Assembly (NCBI GenBank): GCA_965247425.1
Contig: OZ252023.1
Coordinates: 3,410,001 to 3,474,000 of the forward strand
DNA: 64,000 bases
Origin: CAZOZZ01 sp965247425
GTDB taxonomy: Bacteria; Acidobacteriota; Terriglobia; 20CM-2-55-15
Direction: 5' to 3'
Part shown: positions 1 through 7,419 of the stretch, piece by piece
Layout: each line of letters opens with the position of its first letter
Position numbering within the stretch: position 1 is the first letter of the stretch
Made by a program: the position numbers and the translations under genes
Notes under the pieces: model-generated
Told to the model about the DNA's origin: nothing
The model's input: the letters and a program-made list of their open reading frames with translations, nothing else
Databases searched by the model: none

Positions 1-1621
1 CACGTTCGAATTTCACGGACTTCTTCAACGAAAAATGAAGGCGCGTTTCGACGGCGGCAAGATCACGTCTGACGCTGGAGTTCTGCTGCTGCGTGAAGTC
101 GAAAAGCGGACCGGTTTGATCGATGGATTGGCGGGGTGTTTTAGCGATCATCGCGACCAACGGTTGATCGAACACACCGTGAAGGAGCTGTTGGGACAGC
201 GGGTCTACGGGCTGTGCCTGGGATATGAAGACCTGAACGATCACGATCAGTTACGGACCGACCCGATGCTTGCGTTGGCGGTGGACAAAGCGGATCCGCT
301 GGGAACGAATCGACGACAGGCCGGCGACTGGGGAAAGGCGTTGGCGGGCAAGAGCACGCTAAACCGATTGGAGTTGACCGGCGCCGAAGTCGGCGACCAG
401 GAGCGGTACAAGAAGATCGCTATGGATGGGGACAAGATCGATCGTTGGATGGTCGATGCGTTTGTGGCAGCCCATGACAACACGGCGCCCGAAGAGATCG
501 TTCTGGATCTGGACGCGACCGATGATCCGATCCATGGTCAACAGGAAGGCCGGTTCTTTCACGGCTACTACCGCAACTACTGCTATCTGCCCTTGTACAT
601 CTTCTGTGGAGAGCATCTGTTGTGCGCTCGGCTGCGCCCGTCCAATATCGATGGGGCGGCAGGATCAGTCGATGAATTGGAACGTATCGTCGGCCAGATC
701 CGTCAGAGCTGGCCGGACGTGTCGATCATCATTCGGGCCGATTCCGGATTCTGCCGGGATGCATTACTGGACTGGTGTGAAACCCACCAGGTCGATTATG
801 TGATGGGGTTGGCCAAGAACGACCGCCTCAAGCGAGAGATCGCTGACCAGATGATTCAGGCTGAAGCGGAGTTTCAGACCACTGGGAAATCGGCACGAGT
901 GTTTAAGGATTTCCTGTACCGGACTCGAAAGAGCTGGAGCCGCACTCGTCGCGTTGTTGGCAAAGCCGAGTTCCTGGCCAAGGGCGCCAATCCCCGATTC
1001 GTGGTGACCTCACTGCCACCGGAACGACTCGGAGCCCAAGCGCTCTACGAAGATTTCTATTGCGCACGCGGCGACATGGAGAACCGGATCAAAGAACAGC
1101 AACTGGATCTATTTGCCGACCGCACCAGTGCGGGAACCATGCGCGCCAATCAGCTCCGACTGTATCTGTCCTCAGCCGCCTACATGCTTATGCAGGCGTT
1201 GCGTCGTCTCGGTCTCAAAGATACCGCGATGGCCCATGCCCAATGCGGAACCATCCGTCTGAAGCTTCTTAAGATCGGTGCGCGTATCCGCCTCACGGTC
1301 CGCAACGTCTGGATCTCGATGTCGGAGGCCTATCCCTATGCCGACGTCTTTGCTCTCATAGTGAGAAACCTGCAATCAATTCCGCTTCGTTGCTGACGAC
1401 ACCGAACCTTCAGATCCGAAAAACAGCGCCTCTCATCTGCCTCCCGGCGAGGCCTGCCTGCACTCGCCCATTCATGCCGATCTCCCGCCAAATGTCGCCG
1501 TGTCACAGGCTCAAAATCCGCCAATGTCCACGGCTCGCTCACTCTCAGCTCCAAGTCTCGCCGCAAATCGCTTCTCGTATCCGAACACCGATCGATTCTC
1601 CGATTGGTGATCCATCCGGGC
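1..1621 (+). mobile_element. IS1380-family insertion sequence, right part
   Basis: The transposase gene is followed by about 225 bp without a convincing gene. The right end is tentatively placed near 1621, where the sequence reaches a CCGGGCTAG-like end and the structured repeat begins. The left end is outside the window, so terminal inverted repeats and the target duplication cannot be compared. The boundary is inference. Confidence 0.5.
2..1396 (+). CDS. IS1380-family transposase, 5' end outside window
   Basis: DDE-type transposase of the IS1380 family, which moves its element by cut-and-paste. The family-typical sequence is well preserved: FDGGKITSDAGVLLLREV near the N-terminus, ALAGKSTLNRLEL, a catalytic VLDLDATDDPIHGQQEGRFF stretch, an IIIRADSGF block with the second acidic residue, and a DMENRIKEQQLDL block with the acidic third position. 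An ATG lies at 35, but the frame is open back to base 2 and those upstream codons resemble the family N-terminus, so the true start is probably left of the window. The C-terminus is complete and ends in the usual NLQSIP-type tail. No internal stop is seen, so the enzyme may be active. Confidence 0.9.
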   Translation, partial: TFEFHGLLQRKMKARFDGGKITSDAGVLLLREVEKRTGLIDGLAGCFSDHRDQRLIEHTVKELLGQRVYGLCLGYEDLNDHDQLRTDPMLALAVDKADPLGTNRRQAGDWGKALAGKSTLNRLELTGAEVGDQERYKKIAMDGDKIDRWMVDAFVAAHDNTAPEEIVLDLDATDDPIHGQQEGRFFHGYYRNYCYLPLYIFCGEHLLCARLRPSNIDGAAGSVDELERIVGQIRQSWPDVSIIIRADSGFCRDALLDWCETHQVDYVMGLAKNDRLKREIADQMIQAEAEFQTTGKSARVFKDFLYRTRKSWSRTRRVVGKAEFLAKGANPRFVVTSLPPERLGAQALYEDFYCARGDMENRIKEQQLDLFADRTSAGTMRANQLRLYLSSAAYMLMQALRRLGLKDTAMAHAQCGTIRLKLLKIGARIRLTVRNVWISMSEAYPYADVFALIVRNLQSIPLRC

Positions 1622-1897
1622 TAGGAGCCCGTGGTAGAAGTCTGTAGGGTCGCGCGCAGGGGTATTCGGGTCTCAGGCGCGAAATGAGGAGCGGAACGAT
1701 GCTTTGTCATCGTGACCGACGAATGACAAAGCCTGTGGCCCGAAGACCCCTGCGCCCTACGGGTTACGACGGCATGGGGCCAGCTGCGGCGTTGCCACTC
1801 CTAGATCGATGAAGAGCATCGACGTCGTCGTGGCGCCTTGCATCTAGCCCCATGGCGCTCGTAACGCGACCCTACAGACTTCCACCACGGACTCCTA
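1622..1897. repeat. 276-bp structured element with 33-bp terminal inverted repeats
   Basis: The ends 1622-1654 and 1865-1897 are inverted copies matching at 31 of 33 positions. Two further arms sit inside. Arm A pairs 1654-1670 with 1739-1755 (one mismatch) and is capped by a 9-bp stem, 1702-1710 with 1723-1731. Arm B pairs 1763-1780 with 1847-1865 imperfectly. The result is a three-way junction with a long outer stem, typical of a MITE or a structured non-coding element. No protein is supported inside. Its right end supplies the TAG stop codon of the quinone oxidoreductase gene. Confidence 0.75.
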
Positions 1898-2875
1898 CGG
1901 TATCAGCAGAACCTTCCCCGTAGTTTTCCGGCCCTCGAGTTGCCGGTGGGCTTCGGCGGCATCGGAAAGCGGAAACGTGTGCTCGATCCGCAGCTTCAGG
2001 TCCCCTGAAGCATGCCAGGCAAAGAGATCTTTGGTTCGTGACAGGAGCTCTTCCCGTGTGGCCGCGTAGCTGGCCAGAGTAGGTCGTGTTATGTATAGAG
2101 ATCCTTTTGCGGCCAGCGCACCCAGGTTAAACGGCGGAATCAGACCACTGGCCTGTCCAAAGGCAACCATAATTCCGCGCGGCCGGAGGCAGTTCAGACC
2201 GCTGTCGAACGTCGTCTGCCCGACCGAGTCATAGACGACATGGACGCCCTTTCCCCCAGTCAGCCGTTGGACCTCGGTTTCGAAGTTCTGTTCGGTGTAC
2301 ATGATGACTTCGTCGGCTCCAGCCGCTCGGGCCAGGGCGGCTTTCTCCTCGGTGGACACGGTCCCATAGATAGTGGCCCCGATCTTCTTGGCCATCTGAA
2401 TCAAGAGCAAACCCACTCCACCGGCAGCCGCATGGATCAGGGCCGTGTCTGCCGCTTTCAGGGGATAAGTACTGTGGGTCAAGTAGTGTGCAGTCAGGCC
2501 CTGAAGCATGATTGCCGCTCCGGACCTGAAATCCATGTTCTCAGGCAATCGGACCAGCTTCCAGGACGGAACCAGCGGGAGTTCGGAATAGGAACCCGGC
2601 GTCATTGCATATGCCACGCGGTCGCCCACCTGGATGTCGTCTACATCGGGTCCTACGACCTCGACCGTCCCAGCCCCCTCCATTCCGGGCGTTAGCGGCG
2701 GTTCGATGGGATAAAGGCCCGTTCGATGATAGACGTCGATAAAGTTCACGCCGATCGCCTCGGCACGAACTAACGCTTCCCCCGGCCCGGGGGCGGGTGC
2801 CGGTACGTCCTCGTATTTGAGGACCTCGGGCCCTCCATGTTCGTGTACTCGAATAGCTTTCATAATGACGCTCAC
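1895..2875 (-). CDS. qor: NADPH:quinone oxidoreductase, zinc-independent MDR family
   Basis: Medium-chain dehydrogenase/reductase of the quinone oxidoreductase (crystallin-zeta) group, a cytosolic enzyme that uses NADPH to reduce quinones or other activated carbonyls. The length, 326 aa, is normal. The N-terminal catalytic part has KAIRVHEHGGPEVL and GVNFIDVYHRTGLYP, and the dinucleotide-binding motif AAAGGVGLLLIQMAK lies near residue 150. The structural and catalytic zinc ligands of alcohol dehydrogenases are absent, as expected for QOR. An internal ATG four codons in (MKAIRVHEHGG) may be the real start. The gene ends exactly at the edge of the structured repeat to its right-hand 3' side. 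Confidence 0.9.
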   Translation of the reverse strand: MSVIMKAIRVHEHGGPEVLKYEDVPAPAPGPGEALVRAEAIGVNFIDVYHRTGLYPIEPPLTPGMEGAGTVEVVGPDVDDIQVGDRVAYAMTPGSYSELPLVPSWKLVRLPENMDFRSGAAIMLQGLTAHYLTHSTYPLKAADTALIHAAAGGVGLLLIQMAKKIGATIYGTVSTEEKAALARAAGADEVIMYTEQNFETEVQRLTGGKGVHVVYDSVGQTTFDSGLNCLRPRGIMVAFGQASGLIPPFNLGALAAKGSLYITRPTLASYAATREELLSRTKDLFAWHASGDLKLRIEHTFPLSDAAEAHRQLEGRKTTGKVLLIP

Positions 2876-2898
2876 GTTAAGGCAGGCCGCTGCTCAAG

Positions 2899-3145
2899 GT
2901 CAAATACTTTGTCATGGAAGGCGATCCGGGCGCCGGCATGTACGTGATTCAATCGGGAGGCGTCGACATTCTCCTCAACCATGCTTCTGACGAGCCCGCT
3001 CGACCTGGCCCAGCTTGAGTCCGGAGACTTCCTTTGGAGAAATGGCGTCGTCGGGATGGTTCCGAACCGTTACTTTGAAATGAGGGAACGTAACTGTTGA
3101 TCGCCGTGCAGGCCGCGGCAAGCGTCAAGATCATCTCTGCCGAGC
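2899..3145 (+). pseudogene. Remnant of a cyclic-nucleotide-binding (CAP_ED) domain
   Basis: Reading the plus strand gives VMEGDPGAGMYVIQSGGVDI, the core of a Crp/CAP-type cNMP-binding domain, followed by LAQLESGDF. The next expected block, FGEMA, is present only in another frame at about 3030. A LLIAVQAAASVKIISAEL-like tail appears in a further frame near 3095-3142. There is no intact frame through the domain and no start codon or C-terminal effector domain. This looks like a decayed fragment of a cNMP-binding regulator. The minus-strand ORF over the same bases is a shadow. Confidence 0.55.
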
Positions 3146-3155
3146 TATACCGAAA

Positions 3156-4103
3156 CTACTCCCAGAGGGCGGTGCTCATGTAGCGTTCACCGATGTCGTT
3201 CAGGAGGGTGACGATCACACCCTCTTCGATGCGACGGGCCGTCTCATAGACCCCTTGGAGGTAAGCTCCCGATGACTGGCCGGTGAACAGGCCATGGCGG
3301 GCCATCAGGGAGCACATGCGGGCGGAGTCGTCGCTGGAAACGGGGACCTTGTGGTCGACGATACTGGTGTCGAGAATCTTGGGGATGATGTCGCCTGGAG
3401 ATTCCAGGGGCTTGAGGCCCTCGATTCCGGGGAAGTCCTCGGGCACGATCTGAACGATTTCGATCCCGGGCAGCTCTTTCTTAAGGCAGCGACCGACGCC
3501 GGTCAGGGTCCCGCCGGTTCCGATTCCGGACACGAAGTGCGTGATGGTGCCCCCCATCTGTTCCAGGATCTCGACCGCCGTCGTGTCGTAGTGCGCTTGC
3601 CAGTTGTTATCGTTCGAATACTGATCGCAGTGGAAGAAGCGATCGGTATTGGACGCCGCAATCCGATGACATTCACGAAGCGCCTCGTCGTAGCCTTCGA
3701 GCGGATCGGTCTGGATGAGCGTCGCTCCGTGAGCCTGAATGCGCAGCTTGCGTTCCTTGCTCGCATTCCCCGGCACAACGATGTGAACCGGAACCTTCAT
3801 CATCGCGCCGATCATCGCGTAGGCAATGCCGGCGTTTCCCGAACTGGAATCGAGCACGGCACGACCACCCTCGAGTTCACCCGCCAGCATCGCTTCGAGG
3901 AGCATCCGGCGGACAGGCCGATCCTTCAGGCTGCCACCCGGATTGGTGAATTCGGCCTTCGCAAAAACCCGGACGCCAGGGAACTCTTCGCTGAAACAAA
4001 GGATCTCCACCATCCTGGTGTTCCCCACAAGACTCAAAGCCGGATAACGCTCGTGAAACTCCAGGTATCGCTCTTCTGTCGGAATCGTCGCAGACAAGTT
4101 CAT
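3156..4103 (-). CDS. PLP-dependent cysteine-synthase-family protein
   Basis: Fold-type II PLP enzyme of the O-acetylserine sulfhydrylase / cystathionine beta-synthase family, 315 aa, cytosolic. The PLP Schiff-base lysine is K60 in NPGGSLKDRPVRR. The substrate loop SSSGNAGIAYA and the phosphate-binding glycine loop SGIGTGGTLTG are both present. A stand-alone catalytic domain without CBS domains suggests cysteine synthesis (CysK/CysM type) rather than cystathionine formation, but the exact sulfur donor cannot be read from the sequence. A second, longer family member lies at 5144-6517. The gene is preceded by an approximately 120-bp gap and is not obviously in an operon with its neighbours. Confidence 0.88.
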   Translation of the reverse strand: MNLSATIPTEERYLEFHERYPALSLVGNTRMVEILCFSEEFPGVRVFAKAEFTNPGGSLKDRPVRRMLLEAMLAGELEGGRAVLDSSSGNAGIAYAMIGAMMKVPVHIVVPGNASKERKLRIQAHGATLIQTDPLEGYDEALRECHRIAASNTDRFFHCDQYSNDNNWQAHYDTTAVEILEQMGGTITHFVSGIGTGGTLTGVGRCLKKELPGIEIVQIVPEDFPGIEGLKPLESPGDIIPKILDTSIVDHKVPVSSDDSARMCSLMARHGLFTGQSSGAYLQGVYETARRIEEGVIVTLLNDIGERYMSTALWE

Positions 4104-4224
4104 AGATAGATGAGTTTACCGCAAATCAGGAAGAGGCGGTCCTTACCGAGATCACGTATTTGGCGCAGATTGGCGGGGGTCCGCGGTCCGAACTCCGGGG
4201 TCGGGAAAGGAACAGCGGGCGGAC

Positions 4225-4458
4225 CTACTGTGCCAAAACCTGCCGGAGACGAGACCAGGCACGTCGCCAGTAGGGTTCTCCCGGGGAGACGGTGATGTCC
4301 TCGTCATCCACACGGTAGGCACGCTTCTTCGCGAGTTGTTTGACCGTCTCGTGGTAGGCGAACACGTTGCAGTGAACACACCGCAACAGAGGGGCGTGGA
4401 CTTCAAGAAGGGGCAAGAAGAGGTGGTCGGTGGATTTGCAGATCGACGGCTCTTGCAC
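4225..4458 (-). CDS. Possible small protein with a CxxC motif
   Basis: A 77-codon frame starting at GTG, with a plausible amino-acid composition and one CVHC pair near residue 32. I recognise no family. The opposite strand carries an overlapping 100-codon frame of less protein-like composition. There is no convincing ribosome binding site. It could equally be the decayed end of a larger gene. Confidence 0.25.
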   Translation of the reverse strand: MQEPSICKSTDHLFLPLLEVHAPLLRCVHCNVFAYHETVKQLAKKRAYRVDDEDITVSPGEPYWRRAWSRLRQVLAQ

Positions 4459-4575
4459 ACCCCATCGTCACACATCGATGGACAAGACTGGACCCAGTGC
4501 CCCTGTCGGCTGCAAGGTTTCTGGTGCGAGGCTGCCATCGATCAGACTTTACCCTACGATTTTATCGCGCGACCG

Positions 4576-4617
4576 GTACGTAATTGTTTGACGTTGTACG
4601 TAACCTTAAGCTATAAA
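4576..4617 (+). promoter_or_regulatory. Sigma-70-like promoter with two GTACGTAA direct repeats
   Basis: TTGACG at 4588-4593 and TATAAA at 4612-4617 are separated by 18 bp. Two copies of GTACGTAA, at 4576-4583 and 4596-4603, lie 20 bp apart on either side of the -35 box, as expected for a regulator bound on one DNA face. The element would drive the small gene at 4693. Prediction by eye only. Confidence 0.45.
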
Positions 4618-4692
4618 CAACTCAATACCTGTAAATAGCGAGCCTCATCTCGCTGTCTGGAAGAGGATTCCTCTCAGGCGAAGGAGGGACAG

Positions 4693-4950
4693 ATGGACAC
4701 CTTTGTCGGTAGTCTTGATGCTCTAAAGGGTCTCGTCGAAAAAACCGGTCACAGGGGCGCGTGGTCCGTCATCGCCCACGGATACGAGTTCAGGTCGAAC
4801 GACGGTGTAGTCCTGGACTGGTTTCCCAGCCTGTCCAATGAGATTCACTACCAGGGTCCGATTGGGGCCCGAGCGCGTTTCCGTCATTCACTTGCCGCAG
4901 GAAATCCCAGAGCCAGATCCAGTGCCCCTCGACCCCGACCTAAAGCCTGA
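4693..4950 (+). CDS. Small protein of unknown function, probably truncated or frameshifted
   Basis: The start at 4693 has a strong ribosome binding site (GAAGGAGGGA) seven bases upstream. The first ~57 residues look like a real folded domain with GHRGAWSVIAHGYEFRS and GVVLDWFPS motifs. This recalls, from memory and weakly, a short domain placed before TIR domains in some phage-defence proteins. From about 4860 the composition changes to low-complexity basic sequence. In the +1-shifted frame the DNA encodes a sensible Pro/Glu-rich tail (VSVIHLPQEIPEPDPVPL) ending at 4972. Either a frameshift or a deletion joint lies near 4850-4875. Function unknown. Confidence 0.45.
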   Translation: MDTFVGSLDALKGLVEKTGHRGAWSVIAHGYEFRSNDGVVLDWFPSLSNEIHYQGPIGARARFRHSLAAGNPRARSSAPRPRPKA

Positions 4951-5010
4951 GCCGGAAGGCCGAGAGTCCTGACGCAGATTGCGCGAATTTCACAAGGAGC
5001 AGGCGCTAAG

Positions 5011-5101
5011 AACTCGACGCAGAGACGCAGAGATCGGAGGGAGATTGTCGGAGACCTTTAGCCGGAAACAAGAAAATCAGATCTCTGCGCCTTTGCGTCG
5101 A
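5011..5101. repeat. Palindromic GCAGAGACGCAGAG-type repeat, copy 1
   Basis: The left arm at 5014-5033 carries tandem GACGCAGA heptad-like units. The right arm at 5081-5100 carries their complement (TCTCTGCGCCTTTGCGTC). Related hairpins occur at 17836-17937 and 49585-49706. It lies between the small gene and the 3' end of the cystathionine beta-synthase gene and may form a hairpin in transcripts from either side. Confidence 0.7.
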
Positions 5102-5117
5102 AAATCCCCTCTCTTAC

Positions 5118-5146
5118 AATGTGAAGTTATTCTTGAGCGGGCCCTA
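5118..5146 (-). repeat. Truncated copy of the TAGGGCCCGCTCAA repeat
   Basis: Its reverse complement matches 13799-13827 at 27 of 29 bases. Only one end of the larger element at 13797-13898 is present here. Its outermost TAG is the stop codon of the cystathionine beta-synthase gene. Confidence 0.65.
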
Positions 5147-6517
5147 ACTGGTCTGTAACCTCGTCAGAAACAGAATCAGGTCGGACTTCGTAATGATGTC
5201 GAAGCTCTTGCCGGCTTCGATGAGTACGGCGGTCGTCTCATTCTTCATGTGTTCGGCGACTATGTGGAGCGACGCGTCGGGCGGCAGGACAGGAAACGGT
5301 GGTTCCATGTGTTCGGCCACGGGCTTAGACTTGGCCGCGGGATTGGACACGAGAATCTCCAGGATTCGAGCCTCGCTGATGCTCCCGACCACACCGCCAT
5401 CTTCGATGATTGGCAACTGAGAGATGTCATGCTCCTTCATCAGGTTGACGGCTGTGTCGATGGAAGTCGCCAGAGGTATGGAAAAGATCGTCTCGGCACG
5501 GCGTACCTTGCCTTGAAGAACCTGGTCGACCCGCACATTCAGGGCCGGCTCCAGATACTGGTTTTCCCTCATCCAGTTGTCGTTGTAGATCTTGCTCAAG
5601 TAGCGTGTTCCTGAATCGGGAATGATGACAACCATCAGGTCGTCTTCCCGAAGCTCCCGGGCACATATCAATGCAATGTGAACCGCCGAGCCGGCCGACC
5701 CACCCGCGAACATCCCTTCGGATCGGGCCAGCTTCCGGGTCATCAGGAACGAGTCCTTGTCGGAAACCTCGTGGAGCTCGTCGATGACGGAAAAGTCGAC
5801 ATTCGCGGGTTTCTCGTCCTGCCCGATACCCTCCACTTTGTATGGTTGTGGTTCCGGCCTCTCTCCGGTCTTGAACATCCCGGCAAATATCGAACCGACC
5901 GGGTCCACACCGATCACGCGAATGTCCGGGTTCTTTTCCTTGAGAAACCGGGCCGTTCCGCTGATCGTCCCTCCCGTGCCGACACCGATCACGACATGTG
6001 TGACCTTCCCCTCGGTCTGTTCCCAGATCTCAGGCCCGGTCGTTTCGTAGTGTGCCTCGCTGTTGGCCATGTTTTCGTATTGATTCGGGAAAAGGCTGTT
6101 GGGGATTTCATGATTCAGGCGCTCGGCGACCGAGTGATAGCTTCTTGGGTCGTGGTGCTCCACCTGGGTGGGGGTGACGATCACTTCCGCGCCGAGTGCC
6201 CGGAGTCCGTCAATCTTTTCCTGACTCATCTTGTCCGGCATCGTAAAAATGCACGAGTATCCTTTTACGGCGGCCGCCAGCGCCAGCCCCATACCCGTGT
6301 TGCCCGACGTTCCTTCGATTAAAGTCCCCCCGGGGCTGACCTGGCCGGCCGACTCAGCGGCCTCGATCATCTTGAGGCCGATGCGGTCCTTGACGCTTCC
6401 TCCCGGGTTCATATACTCCAACTTCGCCAGGATGGTTGGCTTGAGTCCGCGGGCAACGCCGTTCAAGCGAACCAGGGGGGTATTTCCGACAGTTCCCAGG
6501 ATGTTTTCGTGCCACAT
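5144..6517 (-). CDS. cbs: Cystathionine beta-synthase with C-terminal CBS pair
   Basis: PLP enzyme that condenses serine with homocysteine to cystathionine (reverse transsulfuration), or acts as a cysteine synthase; 457 aa, cytosolic. The catalytic domain (about residues 1-320) has K43 in NPGGSVKDR, the substrate loop GTSGNTGMGLA, the phosphate loop GVGTGGTISG and PDSGTRYLSK. Residues about 340-455 form two CBS repeats (SQLPIIEDGGVVGSIS and VLIEAGKSFDIITKSDL), which bind adenosyl ligands in this family and regulate activity. There is no N-terminal heme domain, as in most bacterial and yeast forms. It lies 23 bp behind metF, which fits co-transcription and a homocysteine-partitioning role. Confidence 0.92.
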   Translation of the reverse strand: MWHENILGTVGNTPLVRLNGVARGLKPTILAKLEYMNPGGSVKDRIGLKMIEAAESAGQVSPGGTLIEGTSGNTGMGLALAAAVKGYSCIFTMPDKMSQEKIDGLRALGAEVIVTPTQVEHHDPRSYHSVAERLNHEIPNSLFPNQYENMANSEAHYETTGPEIWEQTEGKVTHVVIGVGTGGTISGTARFLKEKNPDIRVIGVDPVGSIFAGMFKTGERPEPQPYKVEGIGQDEKPANVDFSVIDELHEVSDKDSFLMTRKLARSEGMFAGGSAGSAVHIALICARELREDDLMVVIIPDSGTRYLSKIYNDNWMRENQYLEPALNVRVDQVLQGKVRRAETIFSIPLATSIDTAVNLMKEHDISQLPIIEDGGVVGSISEARILEILVSNPAAKSKPVAEHMEPPFPVLPPDASLHIVAEHMKNETTAVLIEAGKSFDIITKSDLILFLTRLQTS

Positions 6518-6540
6518 GGTGATTCCTCGTCCTTCCTCTA

Positions 6541-7395
6541 CTATGATGCGAAGCTCGAAACAAGAGTCTCGATGCGTCGAAGTCTTCCTTCGACATCCGT
6601 ACTCGGAAGGTTGCTGACATAAATGTTCTTCATCCCACGCCGCAACAGCGTCTTGATGCTGTGGGCGCAGATCTCTTCGGCGCTACAGCCGCGATCGAAA
6701 TCCGCTTTCAATTCATCGACAGGCACCGGGAAGAATGACTTCAGCAAGTCCAGCGTCTTCTGGTTGGCGCTACGATAATAGAAGACGCCAAACACGCCGG
6801 GCATCTGTAGACCCCGCGCCGCGCATTCGTCCAGAAACCGGTCGAGCCCGTCCGTCTGGTAATGCGAAACGATCTGGGCCAGGTAGAAATCGGCGGAATA
6901 GTCCGGATCCACCATGAACTCGACCTGTTTGATGCCGCCGTGGGGATTCGCCCACCCTCCCAACGTCAAGCCGGGCACAAGATCGCGGATCATCTTTCGC
7001 AACTGATAGGCATGTTCGACGCAACGGGACACGACGTCGGAACGATCACCCCCCAGGACCACCAACGCACGAAATCCGATAGCGTAGGCTCTCTGGGCAA
7101 ACTCGATACAGTACTCCAGCGGATGCTTAGCGGTCAGGATCGGGACAATCAAAGAGCGGTCGGCGTCGCTGCCAAGATTGATGATGACATGGCGCAGATT
7201 CTGTTCCTCACGTCGGCCGGTCGAGCCGTCCGTCATGAAAACGAATCGGTTCAGCGAAGTAATCTTTCGGATGAAGTGGTTGCTGTCAATCCAGGCGTCG
7301 AGGCTCCGCTCAAGAGACATGTCCATCTGTGGCGGGCACCACTCGACGTTGGAAAGGGGTTGCTTCGGATCGTTTAGTGCTTTGAGAAGGGACAT
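6541..7395 (-). CDS. metF: Methylenetetrahydrofolate reductase family protein
   Basis: FAD enzyme family that reduces 5,10-methylene-THF to 5-methyl-THF for methionine synthesis. The length, 284 aa, is typical for bacterial MetF. Recognisable blocks are RALVVLGGDRSDVVS (NADH/folate region), LTLGGWANPHGG and ADFYLAQIVSHYQ. The N-terminus is more divergent than in enterobacterial MetF, so a related TIM-barrel function is possible but less likely. Spacing is 24 bp behind the WYL regulator and 23 bp before cbs, so the three probably form one transcription unit joining methyl-group supply to homocysteine disposal. Confidence 0.8.
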   Translation of the reverse strand: MSLLKALNDPKQPLSNVEWCPPQMDMSLERSLDAWIDSNHFIRKITSLNRFVFMTDGSTGRREEQNLRHVIINLGSDADRSLIVPILTAKHPLEYCIEFAQRAYAIGFRALVVLGGDRSDVVSRCVEHAYQLRKMIRDLVPGLTLGGWANPHGGIKQVEFMVDPDYSADFYLAQIVSHYQTDGLDRFLDECAARGLQMPGVFGVFYYRSANQKTLDLLKSFFPVPVDELKADFDRGCSAEEICAHSIKTLLRRGMKNIYVSNLPSTDVEGRLRRIETLVSSFAS

Positions 7396-7419
7396 TTCCG
7401 GCCGACTCGCCGTTCACAC

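Noticed and set aside
1397..1621. Short ORFs after the IS1380 transposase
   Set aside because: Overlap the IS end and repeat, unlike any protein family, and lack ribosome sites.
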